Below are positions 43,825 through 52,431 of a DNA stretch of 64,000 bases, one piece after another. The position numbers and the translations under genes were made by a program. A model generated the notes under the pieces. It saw nothing but the letters and a program-made list of their open reading frames with translations. It was not told the DNA's origin and made no database searches. The stretch comes from Planococcus liqunii (GTDB lineage Bacteria > Bacillota > Bacilli > Bacillales_A > Planococcaceae). The stretch lies in the NCBI RefSeq assembly GCF_030413595.1, contig NZ_CP129238.1, positions 3,658,001-3,722,000 on the forward strand, written 5' to 3'. The stretch's first letter is position 1. Each line of letters begins with the position of its first letter.

Positions 43825-44793
43825 TTATACTTCTTCCGAACGGTCCGTGGCCGGCGGCGGTGTGATGGAAAGTTCCGAGATTTCCTGGCGCCATTCCGGC
43901 GTCATTTGGATGTCGAGTGCGCCGAGAGACGGCTCCAGCTGTTCCAGGTTGCGGGCGCCGATAATCGGTGCGGTGACGCCTGGATGCGCCATGACCCAGG
44001 ACACGGCAAGTGAAGCCGGATGATGCCCTCGCTCTTTGGCATACTGCACGAAGCGGTCGGCCGTTTCGAAGTAAGCGGCATCGGCGTAGCGTTTTTCGTA
44101 GTTTTTCTGTTCGACTAGGCGGCCCTGTTCCGGCTTTTTGCCGCCGGTGTATTTCCCTGTCAGGAGCCCGCCGCCGAGCGGGCTGTACGTAATAACGCCC
44201 ATATTTTCTGCTTCTGCGAGCGGCAGGATCTCCACTTCTGCTTGCCGCTTCACAAGATTGTACATCGGTTGGATACACTCGAAACGCGCCAGGCTTTCCT
44301 TATAGGAGATGCCAAGAGACGTCGCGATTTGCCAGGCGGCCCAGTTGCTGACGGCAGGATACAGGATTTTGCCTTGGCGCTGGAGATCGTCCATCGCCCG
44401 CAGCATCTCCTCGATCGGGGTTGCTGGGTCGAAGGCATGGACAAAATAGAATTCGATGCGGTCGGTATTCAGGCGCTTCAAGCTTTTCTCCACTTCGAGC
44501 ATGATGTGGCGGCGAGATAAACCGCGGTTGTTGACGTCCGTTCCTGTCGGTCCGTTCACTTTTGTGGTCAGCACCAGGTCGTCGCGGCTGTCTGCGATGC
44601 ACCTGCCCAAAATCTCTTCCGATACGCCTTTGTTGTAGACATTCGCGCAGTCAAAAAAGTTGATGCCTGCTTCCCGGCAGCGCTTGAACATCGCCTGTGA
44701 CGTCTCTTCATTGGCATTTCCCCCAAATGACATCGTCCCAAAGCATAGGCTTGAAACTTTGATGCCTGTTTTTCCAAGTGTGCGGTATTCCAT
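43825..44793 (-). CDS. aldo/keto reductase
   Basis: A 322-residue (alpha/beta)8-barrel reductase. The catalytic tetrad is visible: Asp48, Tyr53 (FDCANVY), Lys78 (LTTKVNG) and His119 (FVHAFD). The C-terminal ITYSPLGGGLLTGKY and APIIGARNLEQL segments bind NADPH. It resembles the YhdN/GSP69-like and potassium-channel-beta-like group and should reduce an aldehyde or ketone. ATAAAGGAGGAAGAAGA precedes the ATG. Single gene. Confidence 0.92.
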   Translation of the reverse strand: MEYRTLGKTGIKVSSLCFGTMSFGGNANEETSQAMFKRCREAGINFFDCANVYNKGVSEEILGRCIADSRDDLVLTTKVNGPTGTDVNNRGLSRRHIMLEVEKSLKRLNTDRIEFYFVHAFDPATPIEEMLRAMDDLQRQGKILYPAVSNWAAWQIATSLGISYKESLARFECIQPMYNLVKRQAEVEILPLAEAENMGVITYSPLGGGLLTGKYTGGKKPEQGRLVEQKNYEKRYADAAYFETADRFVQYAKERGHHPASLAVSWVMAHPGVTAPIIGARNLEQLEPSLGALDIQMTPEWRQEISELSITPPPATDRSEEV

Positions 44794-44990
44794 TCTTCTT
44801 CCTCCTTTATGTATGGCGGATTGGTTTGGATTTCACGTGGTGTCTGAAAAAAATGTGTAGGTCCATTATTGCGGAGTTGGATTTTTCAGTCAATTATTTC
44901 AATCAATCTACGGCACGGCCTTCTTCATAGAAAGAGCATGTCTATTTCCTGGGAAATAAAATTGGCGCCTAGCGTAAAGTGCAAAAATAA

Positions 44991-45027
44991 AAGCGTGCCA
45001 GAAATTATTCTTTCTGGCACGCTTTCT
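44991..45027. terminator. strong hairpin terminator upstream of AKR gene
   Basis: AAGCGTGCCAGAAA (44991-45004) pairs with TTTCTGGCACGCTT (45011-45024), with A-rich sequence left and TTC right. It lies 170 nt past the MFS stop and is the likely end of that minus-strand transcript. Confidence 0.8.
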
Positions 45028-45053
45028 ATATAAGCTCTTTTAAATTCTTTTGG

Positions 45054-45121
45054 AATGCAGCGGCCATATCGTGTAGCGGCTCGCGTATCCGGCACCGCCA
45101 CGTTTCTGTAACCGCTGCATT
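45054..45121. other. GC-rich inverted repeat between AKR and MFS genes
   Basis: AATGCAGCGG (45054-45063) and CCGCTGCATT (45112-45121) are exact complements around a 48-nt GC-rich core with a nested GCGG/CCGC pair. It stands out from the AT-rich intergenic sequence around it. No U-run follows, so it is not a simple terminator. The rest of 44794-45197 holds only the hairpin at 44991. Confidence 0.55.
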
Positions 45122-45197
45122 GGTATTCTGTACCCGATTATAACTCACGAAAACAAAAAATTCAAACAATTTGAATCACGGTTTGATTTATCCTATT

Positions 45198-46451
45198 TTA
45201 CTCGCCTTTTTCTTTGCTGTCCTTCGCTACTATCCGCATCGCCGCAAGCAATAACACAATGACCGCGGCCAGTATGCCTGCCATGAACAGCCAGGCGTAT
45301 GTAAATGCACCGGTCGCATCAACGATGTAGCCGAACAGCGGCGGGCCGATGATCACGCCCCACGAACCGAGCATCAAGCTGAATCCGCTGGCGATTCCGG
45401 CTTGCCCGATCGGCACCAGTTCTGTTGCGGCATTCATCCAGATGCCGTTAAAGCCGGAAATGCAGAAGCCGAACAGGATGGTAATCGGGACGAGCACCCA
45501 GAACGGCGTCCCCGGCGGCAGCATCGCCATGCCGAGCGCTACTCCGATGGAAACGGCGGCCACAATTACGAGCACGATGATCCGCTTGCCGCGAAAGATG
45601 CTGTCGCTGATCATCCCCCAGGCGACGCGGCCGAACGAACCGCTGACTTCGGAAATGACGAGTAGCATGCCGGCAAGGACCAGCGGGATGCCAAGGGATT
45701 CATAAGCGAACAGCACAATATAGGTGTTCAAAATCAGCTGGCTTCCACTCAGGCCCATCGCACCGAGGCTGACCAAGACGAGCGGCTTTTCTTTAAACAG
45801 CTGCAAAATCGAAGCGAACAGGCGGGCCGGTTTCTCGGAAGCTCCGCTTTTTTCCTGCTCGGCTTGCGGGTCCAGGTAGAATTTATAGGCAAAGATGCCG
45901 GTGGCAATCAGAAGCACGCAGGCGCCGATCATCACCGGGCGCCACCCAAAAGCCACAGCGGCCGGCAAAAGCAGCAGCGCAGCTAATGCCGCCCCGAGCG
46001 TTACCCCCATCTGCTTGATGCCCATGGCAGTCCCCCGTTTTTCGGAAAACCAGTAAAGGATGCCTTTGTTCGATGTCGGATGCATGGCGCCATAGCCCGC
46101 TCCGCCGAGCACGACCAATAGGAGGATCAGCCAGTAGAATGAAGTCACGGCCATCAGGATAAAGGAAAGCCCAAGGCACAGCGACAACAGGAACAGCAGC
46201 CTTTTCGAACCGACCCGGTCCACCAGGAAACCGGCCGGAATCGCAATGAGCGACTGGCCGAGGAACAAGGCAGCCGGCAGCATGCCGATCTGCGCTTTCG
46301 TCAAACTCAAGTCGTCGCCGATCAAAACACCAAGAGGTGCGAGGCTTCGGCCGACAAACGCCACCATGATCTGGGCAATCAGCAGCCAGGTCAGCATGCG
46401 CCACGGATTGACCGAAAGAAAAGCCCCATTATGCAGGATTGTCTTGTTCAT
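45198..46451 (-). CDS. MFS transporter
   Basis: A 417-residue, 12-helix major facilitator with the loop 2-3 signature GFLVDRVGSKRLLF and repeated half GMISDSIFRGKRI. The N-terminal MVAFVGRSLAPLGVLIGDDL pattern is typical of the CynX/nitrate/oxalate-formate-like group, that is, anion or carboxylate permeases. Neighbouring formate dehydrogenase genes are on the other side of a terminator, so a formate or oxalate link is only a possibility. The start at 46451 (GATGGTGAG upstream) is preferred over a TTG at 46469. Confidence 0.88.
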   Translation of the reverse strand: MNKTILHNGAFLSVNPWRMLTWLLIAQIMVAFVGRSLAPLGVLIGDDLSLTKAQIGMLPAALFLGQSLIAIPAGFLVDRVGSKRLLFLLSLCLGLSFILMAVTSFYWLILLLVVLGGAGYGAMHPTSNKGILYWFSEKRGTAMGIKQMGVTLGAALAALLLLPAAVAFGWRPVMIGACVLLIATGIFAYKFYLDPQAEQEKSGASEKPARLFASILQLFKEKPLVLVSLGAMGLSGSQLILNTYIVLFAYESLGIPLVLAGMLLVISEVSGSFGRVAWGMISDSIFRGKRIIVLVIVAAVSIGVALGMAMLPPGTPFWVLVPITILFGFCISGFNGIWMNAATELVPIGQAGIASGFSLMLGSWGVIIGPPLFGYIVDATGAFTYAWLFMAGILAAVIVLLLAAMRIVAKDSKEKGE

Positions 46452-46531
46452 CTCACCATCTCTTTTCAAGCTTGGAGCGGCCGTTTGCCTGCCCTTTAAG
46501 CAAAGTGTATTTCCAAGGATGCCCGGATCCT

Positions 46532-46566
46532 AAAAAAAGCCTGTATAGAATGAATTCTATACAGGC
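46532..46566 (-). terminator. terminator of the sigma/anti-sigma operon
   Basis: GCCTGTATAGAAT (46539-46551) pairs with ATTCTATACAGGC (46554-46566). On the minus strand it is followed by TTTTTTTA. Confidence 0.88.
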
Positions 46567-46614
46567 CATGAAGTTCCTTGTTTTGCAGCTTATTCAATTG
46601 TATCGTTCTCGCTC

Positions 46615-47337
46615 TTAAATTTCGGAACTTAGGACGATTTCGCCTTCCGGCGTTTCATTGCCCGCTTCCGGTTCACGGGTGATGGCAATCGTGTCCCAGC
46701 CTTCCGTGTTTTCTGTCATCGAGTAATAAGCGGAGCCTTGCTGGTCTGCATCCGGTGTGAATGCACCCGCCGGCACCGGCTGCCCTTCTTTCAAGAGCCA
46801 AATCTGGTACACTTCATCGCCTTGGAGCTGTTCAAGCTGTTCTGCCTGCACTACGACTTCGAGGGAACCCTCTTCCTGGATGATGGCGGCTTTCGCCGAT
46901 CCGCCAAAGGCTTCTCCCGGCTGGAGTTCGATTGACTGGAACGCACTTTCCGTTGCCGGCTGCTGTTCGTCCGCCAGTTTGAACAATGCATAAGCATTGC
47001 CGAGAAGCGACAGCAGCAATACTGCAGCAATCAACGGCGCCCAAGAGCTGCGCCGGGCTTTCGGTTTTACCATCGGCACCGTTTTTTCTTTTTCCACCGG
47101 ACGCTTAGGTTCCGCCTGCTTTTGCGGTTCTTCTTCAAAAACATTGGCGAGGATCCGGGATTTCATGCCCACTGGCGGTTCTGCGGGTTCTGCAAGATAC
47201 GGGAGCTCGCCGACTGCATCCACCAGTTCACGGCAGTCTGCACACGTTGCCAGATGCTGTTCAAATGTTTGTTTTTCTTCTGCTGTCAGCGTTCCGTTCA
47301 GATAGTCCACTACGTGGTCACAGTTAGTATTCATCAT
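46615..47337 (-). CDS. zinc-type anti-sigma factor (RskA-like)
   Basis: A 240-residue anti-sigma factor. The N-terminal zinc-binding anti-sigma domain has the His-x3-Cys-x2-Cys motif (FEQHLATCADC, about residues 26-36). A membrane helix follows (WAPLIAAVLLLSLLGNAYALF), then an extracytoplasmic RskA-type domain (GSLEVVVQAEQLEQLQGDEV, YQIWLLKEGQPVPAGAF). It should hold the adjacent ECF sigma factor at the membrane until an envelope signal triggers its release. Its ATG overlaps the sigma gene by 14 nt. Confidence 0.92.
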   Translation of the reverse strand: MMNTNCDHVVDYLNGTLTAEEKQTFEQHLATCADCRELVDAVGELPYLAEPAEPPVGMKSRILANVFEEEPQKQAEPKRPVEKEKTVPMVKPKARRSSWAPLIAAVLLLSLLGNAYALFKLADEQQPATESAFQSIELQPGEAFGGSAKAAIIQEEGSLEVVVQAEQLEQLQGDEVYQIWLLKEGQPVPAGAFTPDADQQGSAYYSMTENTEGWDTIAITREPEAGNETPEGEIVLSSEI

Positions 47338-47896
47338 CGATAGCCCCCCTTTCTTGCACTCCGTGCAGTGTTTTTTTCAATTTGCTCAACGCCAGCCTGA
47401 TCCGGCTTTTGACCGTACCAAGCGGAATATTGCACATCGTCGAAATCGTTTCATGGGTCATGCCTTTAAAGTAGAACAGCTGGATCATTTTCTGCTGTTC
47501 ACTTGAAAGCTCCGACACCGCTTCTTGGATCTGGTCTTTTTGTTCCTGCCATTCGGCCAATTCCTCAACGGCCGTTTCAGAACTCACCAAATCGCCAATT
47601 TCATCAAGCGGCACCGAAGGCTTTTTCTGCTTGCGGATCAAGTCAATTGCGGAATTGCGGGACATCGTGAACAGCCAGGACGTGAATTTGCCTTTGCTTT
47701 CATCGTACTCCCCTTTGCCCCGCCATAATTTGATGAACACTTCCTGCAGCGCTTCTTCCGCCAAATCCCGGTCTTCTGTCATTTTATACAGAAATGAGAA
47801 CAGGATTTTCTCATAGCGGTCATATAATTGTTCAAGTGCAGCTTTCTCTTTTTGCTGTATACGCGTGTATAGCATAAAGTCGGAACTTTTCTCCAT
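47324..47896 (-). CDS. ECF-type sigma factor (RskA-controlled)
   Basis: A 190-residue sigma-70-family ECF factor. It has region 2 (LEQLYDRYEKILFSFLYKMT, DLAEEALQEVFIKLWRG, SWLFTMSRNSAIDLIRK) and region 4 (LSSEQQKMIQLFYFKGMTHE, IPLGTVKSRIRLALSKLKK). It directs RNA polymerase to an envelope-stress or redox regulon under control of the anti-sigma encoded next. AAAGGAGAACATTC precedes the ATG at 47896; an in-frame codon at 47923 has no site. Confidence 0.92.
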   Translation of the reverse strand: MEKSSDFMLYTRIQQKEKAALEQLYDRYEKILFSFLYKMTEDRDLAEEALQEVFIKLWRGKGEYDESKGKFTSWLFTMSRNSAIDLIRKQKKPSVPLDEIGDLVSSETAVEELAEWQEQKDQIQEAVSELSSEQQKMIQLFYFKGMTHETISTMCNIPLGTVKSRIRLALSKLKKTLHGVQERGAIDDEY

Positions 47897-48218
47897 GAAT
47901 GTTCTCCTTTTTTCCGCTGTCATTTCTCAAGCTTACTACAAAGAGAACGTCAGGAGAATGCCTGCGGATTGAAAATGCGGAATTTATGGAGAACACGTGA
48001 AAACCGGTGTCTATCCATTCCTTTTATCACGGTTCTACTGACTAAACGCTCCGGAATCGATTCTAGTTCACTTTCAGGACAATTAAAGACCTTTTGTTTG
48101 ATAAGCCTGCCCATGCAATTGCCATTTTTATTTTTTCCGAATTGTTTAACAAGTGGAGAGAGGGGAATCCTAGCTATTAGGAATAGACAGTTTGTTCATA
48201 CTTAAAGGAGGAAAAGAT

Positions 48219-49046
48219 TTGGGACATTATGTGGAAGTGGAAAGCGGCGTCAACGTATTCGTGGAAGATGTAGGAATTGGGCAACCGGTGGTATTCATCC
48301 ATGGCTGGCCATTGAACAACAAATCGTTTGAAATGCAAATCAGCGAAGTGGTGCAGGCAGGATTCCGCTACATCGGAATCGATCTGCGCGGGTACGGAAA
48401 ATCGGATAAGCCGTGGTCAGGCTACGACTACACCACGCAAGCGGCGGATGTGAAAGCGGTCGTCGACCATCTCGGGCTTGAACAGATTGTGCTGGCCGGC
48501 TTTTCCATGGGCGGGCCGATTGCCATCCGGTATTTGACCAAATACGGCACCGAAGGCGTGGACAAATTACTGCTGATGGGTGCGGCAGCTCCGCTCTTCA
48601 CGCAGCGGGACGATTTCAATATCGGCATGCAGCCGGCTGAAGTGGATGACATCATCGCCCAGATCCAAAAAGACCGCCCTGCTTTTCTGGCCCAATTCGC
48701 TGATATGTTCTTCGAGCAGGAAAAATCGGAAGAATTTCTAAAGTGGTTCCAGCAGCTTGGCCTTGAAGCAGCGGCGCATTCAACCATCCATTCCGCCATT
48801 GCCCTGCGCGATGAAGACTTGCGGGATGAACTGGCCGGCATTTCGCTGCCGACTGCCATTTTCCACGGACAAAAAGACCAGATCTGCCCTTATGAACTGG
48901 GAGAAGAATTGGAACGGCAAATCCCGAATGCTTACTTGGTGCCTTTTGCAGACAGCGGCCACGGCATCAATGGCGACGAGCCCGATAAATTCAACGAAGA
49001 ATTGGTCCGGTTTTTGAAAGGTGCCAATGCGCCGAAAACGGACTGA
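48219..49046 (+). CDS. alpha/beta hydrolase (non-heme chloroperoxidase-like)
   Basis: A 275-residue alpha/beta-fold hydrolase starting at TTG 48219, with AAAGGAGG upstream. It has the oxyanion HGWPLNNKSFE, nucleophile elbow GFSMGG, an acid in FHGQKDQICP and the catalytic His in ADSGHGIN. This set is typical of the cofactor-free haloperoxidase/esterase family. The natural substrate is unknown. Convergent with the TIMP-like gene, with a shared terminator between them. Confidence 0.9.
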   Translation: MGHYVEVESGVNVFVEDVGIGQPVVFIHGWPLNNKSFEMQISEVVQAGFRYIGIDLRGYGKSDKPWSGYDYTTQAADVKAVVDHLGLEQIVLAGFSMGGPIAIRYLTKYGTEGVDKLLLMGAAAPLFTQRDDFNIGMQPAEVDDIIAQIQKDRPAFLAQFADMFFEQEKSEEFLKWFQQLGLEAAAHSTIHSAIALRDEDLRDELAGISLPTAIFHGQKDQICPYELGEELERQIPNAYLVPFADSGHGINGDEPDKFNEELVRFLKGANAPKTD

Positions 49047-49083
49047 TTTCGTGGATCCTCATTGGTTCAGAAAAAACAGGACA

Positions 49084-49118
49084 GAAACACGCCCAAAGCC
49101 ATTCTTTGGGCGTGTTTC
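49084..49118. terminator. terminator between convergent genes
   Basis: GAAACACGCCCAAAG (49084-49098), loop CCATT, CTTTGGGCGTGTTTC (49104-49118), then TTTTG. Confidence 0.9.
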
Positions 49119-49167
49119 TTTTGTTCCCATTTGTGATGTCCAAACAAACAATATTGCATGGACTGGC

Positions 49168-49653
49168 TTATCTTCTGATTTTCTGGAGAGCCCCCGCAGA
49201 AACAGCAAGAATGGCTCCCAAAAGAATGGCCAACTTCCAGCCGGTTGGGTTTTTTTCAGCACTTTGTAAAACAAGTTCCTCTTTATCGGCAAACACTGCA
49301 TCGGCCAAGTCGGTATTGGCGGTCGTCGGTGAACAAAGTGGATGCACCCAGCTCTCTCCTTCTTTATTAAGGAAAAATAATAGACTCGAATCGAGCTGGC
49401 TTTGTCCCCACATCAAATCTTCTTTTACAGTGATGATTTCCCGGTCGACGCCTTTAAAGCTTTTTTCAACCCTTACCGTCATTATTTTTACACTTGTGCT
49501 TTCATTGATTTCTTCCACGGTGCCGATTATGACCGCGTCGTATTCATCGTAAGCGATCTCTGGAGGCGGCGGTTCTTCACAGGATAACGCCTGGCTGTGT
49601 ACCGGCAATGAAAACATGGAGAGGAACAGCACGGCGATTAGTAATCTTTTCAT
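49168..49653 (-). CDS. secreted TIMP/netrin-like membrane-anchored protein
   Basis: A 161-residue protein with a signal peptide (MKRLLIAVLFLSMFSLPVHS, cleavage after about QALS). Its mature N-terminus SCEEPPPPEIAYDEYDAVII and GTVEEIN match the NTR/TIMP-like domain of Bacillales secreted proteins. A C-terminal membrane helix (LAILLGAILAVSAGALQKIRR) anchors it. The family is not characterised in bacteria; the beta-barrel OB-like fold may bind other extracellular proteins. AGGGGTGCCGAT precedes the ATG at 49653. Confidence 0.78.
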   Translation of the reverse strand: MKRLLIAVLFLSMFSLPVHSQALSCEEPPPPEIAYDEYDAVIIGTVEEINESTSVKIMTVRVEKSFKGVDREIITVKEDLMWGQSQLDSSLLFFLNKEGESWVHPLCSPTTANTDLADAVFADKEELVLQSAEKNPTGWKLAILLGAILAVSAGALQKIRR

Positions 49654-49814
49654 ATCGGCACCCCTGATTTCCATTTAGCTTCTATTTAAATGAAGTAGAC
49701 GGTGTCTTGATGGTTTCCGTTTCGCTCTTTGTTATTTTATTTTCATAAAAAGTGATCTAAACCCAAAACCGCTCCGTTAGGTGTGTAAGAAATTAAAAAA
49801 CGAGGAGTGGTTTT

Positions 49815-51146
49815 ATGAAATGGAGAAAAATTTTGGCACTGGTACTAGGGGCAGCTTTGCTGATTCCCGGAATGGGCACAACCGCATTCGCGGATGAAAT
49901 GCCGAAAACAGACACAACAGGCGTGGAGCTTCGCACGGCACTCGATTCCTTGCTATCTGAACACTATGTGCTTGCAGTCGATTCGATGATGAAAATTTAT
50001 GATGGAGACCCTGCTGCTGAAGCAGCTTCCGCAGCGCTTGAAGCCAATGCGAAAGACATGGAACCGGTCATTGCATCGGTATACGGCGAAGAAGGCGGAG
50101 CGGCTTTCGGGGACATTTTCAATAAGCACAACCTTGGAACCGATGACTACGCGATGGCCGTAAAAGACGGCAACAAAGACATGGAGCAGCAATCACTCGA
50201 TCAGATTCAGGCATTTACTGAAGACATGGCGGCATTCCTTGCTACTGCAACCGAAGGCAAACTGCCGGAACAAGCAGCCCAAGCTGCACTCCGTGAGCAC
50301 GAAGATTTCGTCCAGGACACATTCGACCTATACACAGCCGGTGAATACGAAGCGGCTTATACGTCTTACCTGGCCGGCTCTAAGCAAATCTTCGGTGCTG
50401 GCAGTGCCATCAGCGGTGCAATTGCAGCGCAATTCCCGGACAAATTTACCGACCCGAACACAGCAGCCGGTGATTTCCGCTCAACTGTGAACCGCATCGC
50501 CGCTGAACATTTTGCCTTGGCACAGCTCAGCATGGCAAAAGGCTTTAACGGAGCCGAAGACTTCGACTTTGCCGATTGGGCACAAGACCAGAACACTGAA
50601 GAATTCCGTGCAGCCATTGCATCTCTTTACGGGGAAGAAGCGGGTACACAATTCGTCCAGATTTGGGACAATGAACACATTTCCATCCAAAGCGAATTAG
50701 CGGCAGCCGCGGCTTCAAAAGACCAATCGGCTGTGGACCAAGCTACAACAGCTTTAACCGGAGACTTTGCTGAATCATTAGGAACATTTCTGAGCACGGC
50801 TACAGAAAACCGTATGCCAAAAGACGGCACAGTTGCCGGAATAACAGCTCACGAACAATCGGTAGCCGACACGTTCAATCAGTATGCAGCCGGTGACTAC
50901 GATGCTTCCTACAAGTCTTACCGTGCCGGCTACGCTATTATGTTTGATATCGGAAAAGGCTTGAGTGCAGCGGTTGTTGATCAGTTCCCAGACAACTTCC
51001 AAACTGCAGCGCCGGAAAAAATGCCGAAAACCGGCTTTGGCGGCACTGCTGAAGAGTCCAATACCATGATGCTGTGGGTTGTATTAAGCAGCTTGATCTT
51101 AGCTATCGCTGGAACTGTTACGTATCGTCAAAGCAAACAATCTTAA
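49815..51146 (+). CDS. MPKTG-anchored surface protein with two helical repeats (sortase substrate)
   Basis: A 443-residue cell-wall protein: signal peptide (about 1-26), two repeats of about 180 residues (about 35-210 and 222-395), sorting signal MPKTG at 403, a hydrophobic stretch and the basic tail YRQSKQS. Each repeat starts with an EHxxLA helix, continues ASVYGEEGG or ASLYGEEAG, and contains further conserved histidines (KHNLG or NEHIS, EHEDFV or AHEQSV). This suggests a metal-binding helical bundle. Databases often call relatives copper amine oxidase, which the sequence does not support. The class F sortase gene follows 54 nt later and should anchor it. A paralog lies at 56391-57752. Confidence 0.85.
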   Translation: MKWRKILALVLGAALLIPGMGTTAFADEMPKTDTTGVELRTALDSLLSEHYVLAVDSMMKIYDGDPAAEAASAALEANAKDMEPVIASVYGEEGGAAFGDIFNKHNLGTDDYAMAVKDGNKDMEQQSLDQIQAFTEDMAAFLATATEGKLPEQAAQAALREHEDFVQDTFDLYTAGEYEAAYTSYLAGSKQIFGAGSAISGAIAAQFPDKFTDPNTAAGDFRSTVNRIAAEHFALAQLSMAKGFNGAEDFDFADWAQDQNTEEFRAAIASLYGEEAGTQFVQIWDNEHISIQSELAAAAASKDQSAVDQATTALTGDFAESLGTFLSTATENRMPKDGTVAGITAHEQSVADTFNQYAAGDYDASYKSYRAGYAIMFDIGKGLSAAVVDQFPDNFQTAAPEKMPKTGFGGTAEESNTMMLWVVLSSLILAIAGTVTYRQSKQS

Positions 51147-51200
51147 GTGGATGAGAGAGCGATTCGCTCTCTCTATTCCCGTTTGGAAGGAGAGCTGAAA

Positions 51201-52160
51201 ATGAAGCCTTTTGTGACCATGAGCATCGCCGTTTTCTTATGCGGCGCCCTGTTTTTCCTGCTGAATCCTTTAGCAGAGGATTCTCTTTTAAATGAAACAG
51301 CCAGCCCCTCGGAAGAAACCGCGAGTGGCTTGGCGGCAGAAACAAAAGAAGAGCCGGCTGTCGATAAAATTGCTGAATTTCCGGTCTTTCCTGAACAACG
51401 GGAAAAATTGAAAGCCTTGCAGCAAAGCCGGCTCGAAAGCACCAAGGGCATGGAACCCGTTTCCATTGATATTCCTTCAATTGATGTGAAAGCGGCCATT
51501 GAACCGACCGGTGTTTTGGAAAACGGCGAAATGGGCGTGCCGGAAAATGTGGATCAGGTCGGTTGGTTTGAACCGGGATATAAACCCGGCGCGAAAGGCC
51601 ATTCTGTATTTGCAGGGCATGTCGACAGCTTGACCGGCCCCGCCATTTTCTATGACTTAAAGAAAGTGAAAACAGGCGAAAAAGTGGCGTTAACGGACGC
51701 CAATGGGCGAAAGATGGTGTTCAGCGTTACCGCTATCAAGAGCTATGAAACCGATGAGGCGCCAATTGAAAAGATTTTCGGAAAATCGGATGCGCGCATG
51801 ATCAACCTGATTACATGCACCGGGGATTTCAACCGCTCGATCGGTTCGCACGAAGAGCGGCTAGTCGTCACGGCGGAGCTCGTTTCGGACTCCGCTACTG
51901 CCGAAAAGCTCCCTGCTCCACCGTCGCAAGTGACGGCCACTTCTTCCAGTCTTTCCTGGCATGCGGTGCGGGATGATGCCATTATCGGCTACCGTGTGTA
52001 TGAAGAAAATCCGGAAACAGGCGAGATCAAGAAAATCGAAACGGTTTCCTTGTTTGACCGCAAAAAAGTGGCCATTCAAAATACCGATGGCAAACGCTAT
52101 TTCATCACTTCCGTGGATGTCGATTTGAACGAATCAGAAAAAGCGGAAGCCGTTCAATAA
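51201..52160 (+). CDS. class F sortase with C-terminal FN3-like domain
   Basis: A 319-residue membrane-anchored transpeptidase: N-terminal signal anchor (about 6-24), a linker, sortase domain about 85-228 with His140 (VFAGHVDS), Cys206 (NLITCTGDF) and Arg220 (HEERLVVTAEL). An unusual extra domain follows (about 238-313, PPSQVTATSSSLSWHAVRDD, then GYRVYEEN and FITSVDVDLNESE) with the look of a fibronectin type III fold. It should cut the MPKTG motif between Thr and Gly and attach the protein to peptidoglycan. AAGGAGAGCTGAAA precedes the ATG. It is the second gene of an operon with its substrate. Confidence 0.9.
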   Translation: MKPFVTMSIAVFLCGALFFLLNPLAEDSLLNETASPSEETASGLAAETKEEPAVDKIAEFPVFPEQREKLKALQQSRLESTKGMEPVSIDIPSIDVKAAIEPTGVLENGEMGVPENVDQVGWFEPGYKPGAKGHSVFAGHVDSLTGPAIFYDLKKVKTGEKVALTDANGRKMVFSVTAIKSYETDEAPIEKIFGKSDARMINLITCTGDFNRSIGSHEERLVVTAELVSDSATAEKLPAPPSQVTATSSSLSWHAVRDDAIIGYRVYEENPETGEIKKIETVSLFDRKKVAIQNTDGKRYFITSVDVDLNESEKAEAVQ

Positions 52161-52179
52161 GTACAATTTTTTAAAATTG

Positions 52180-52222
52180 CAGGACCTACTGCCTCAAAAA
52201 AGCAGAAGGTCCTGTTTTTTTG
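52180..52222 (+). terminator. terminator of the sortase operon
   Basis: CAGGACCT (52180-52187) with an inner CTGC/GCAG pair and AGGTCCTG (52207-52214), followed by TTTTTTTG. Confidence 0.88.
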
Positions 52223-52431
52223 TTTTTATTTTTTAAACGATATCCTCCTACTCTCTGTTTAATCCTTCTAAAAATGAATTCGCTTCTGAGCAGAATGCCA
52301 CCTTGAAAGATTCCCGGCATCGGGCTATGCTACCCTTAGTAAACTAATCTTTGCATCGGTGTTATTGTCCCTGCTTGCTTATTCAGCAGTTTGGAATTAG
52401 AAATAATTGAATGCATAAAGGGGTTGTAACG

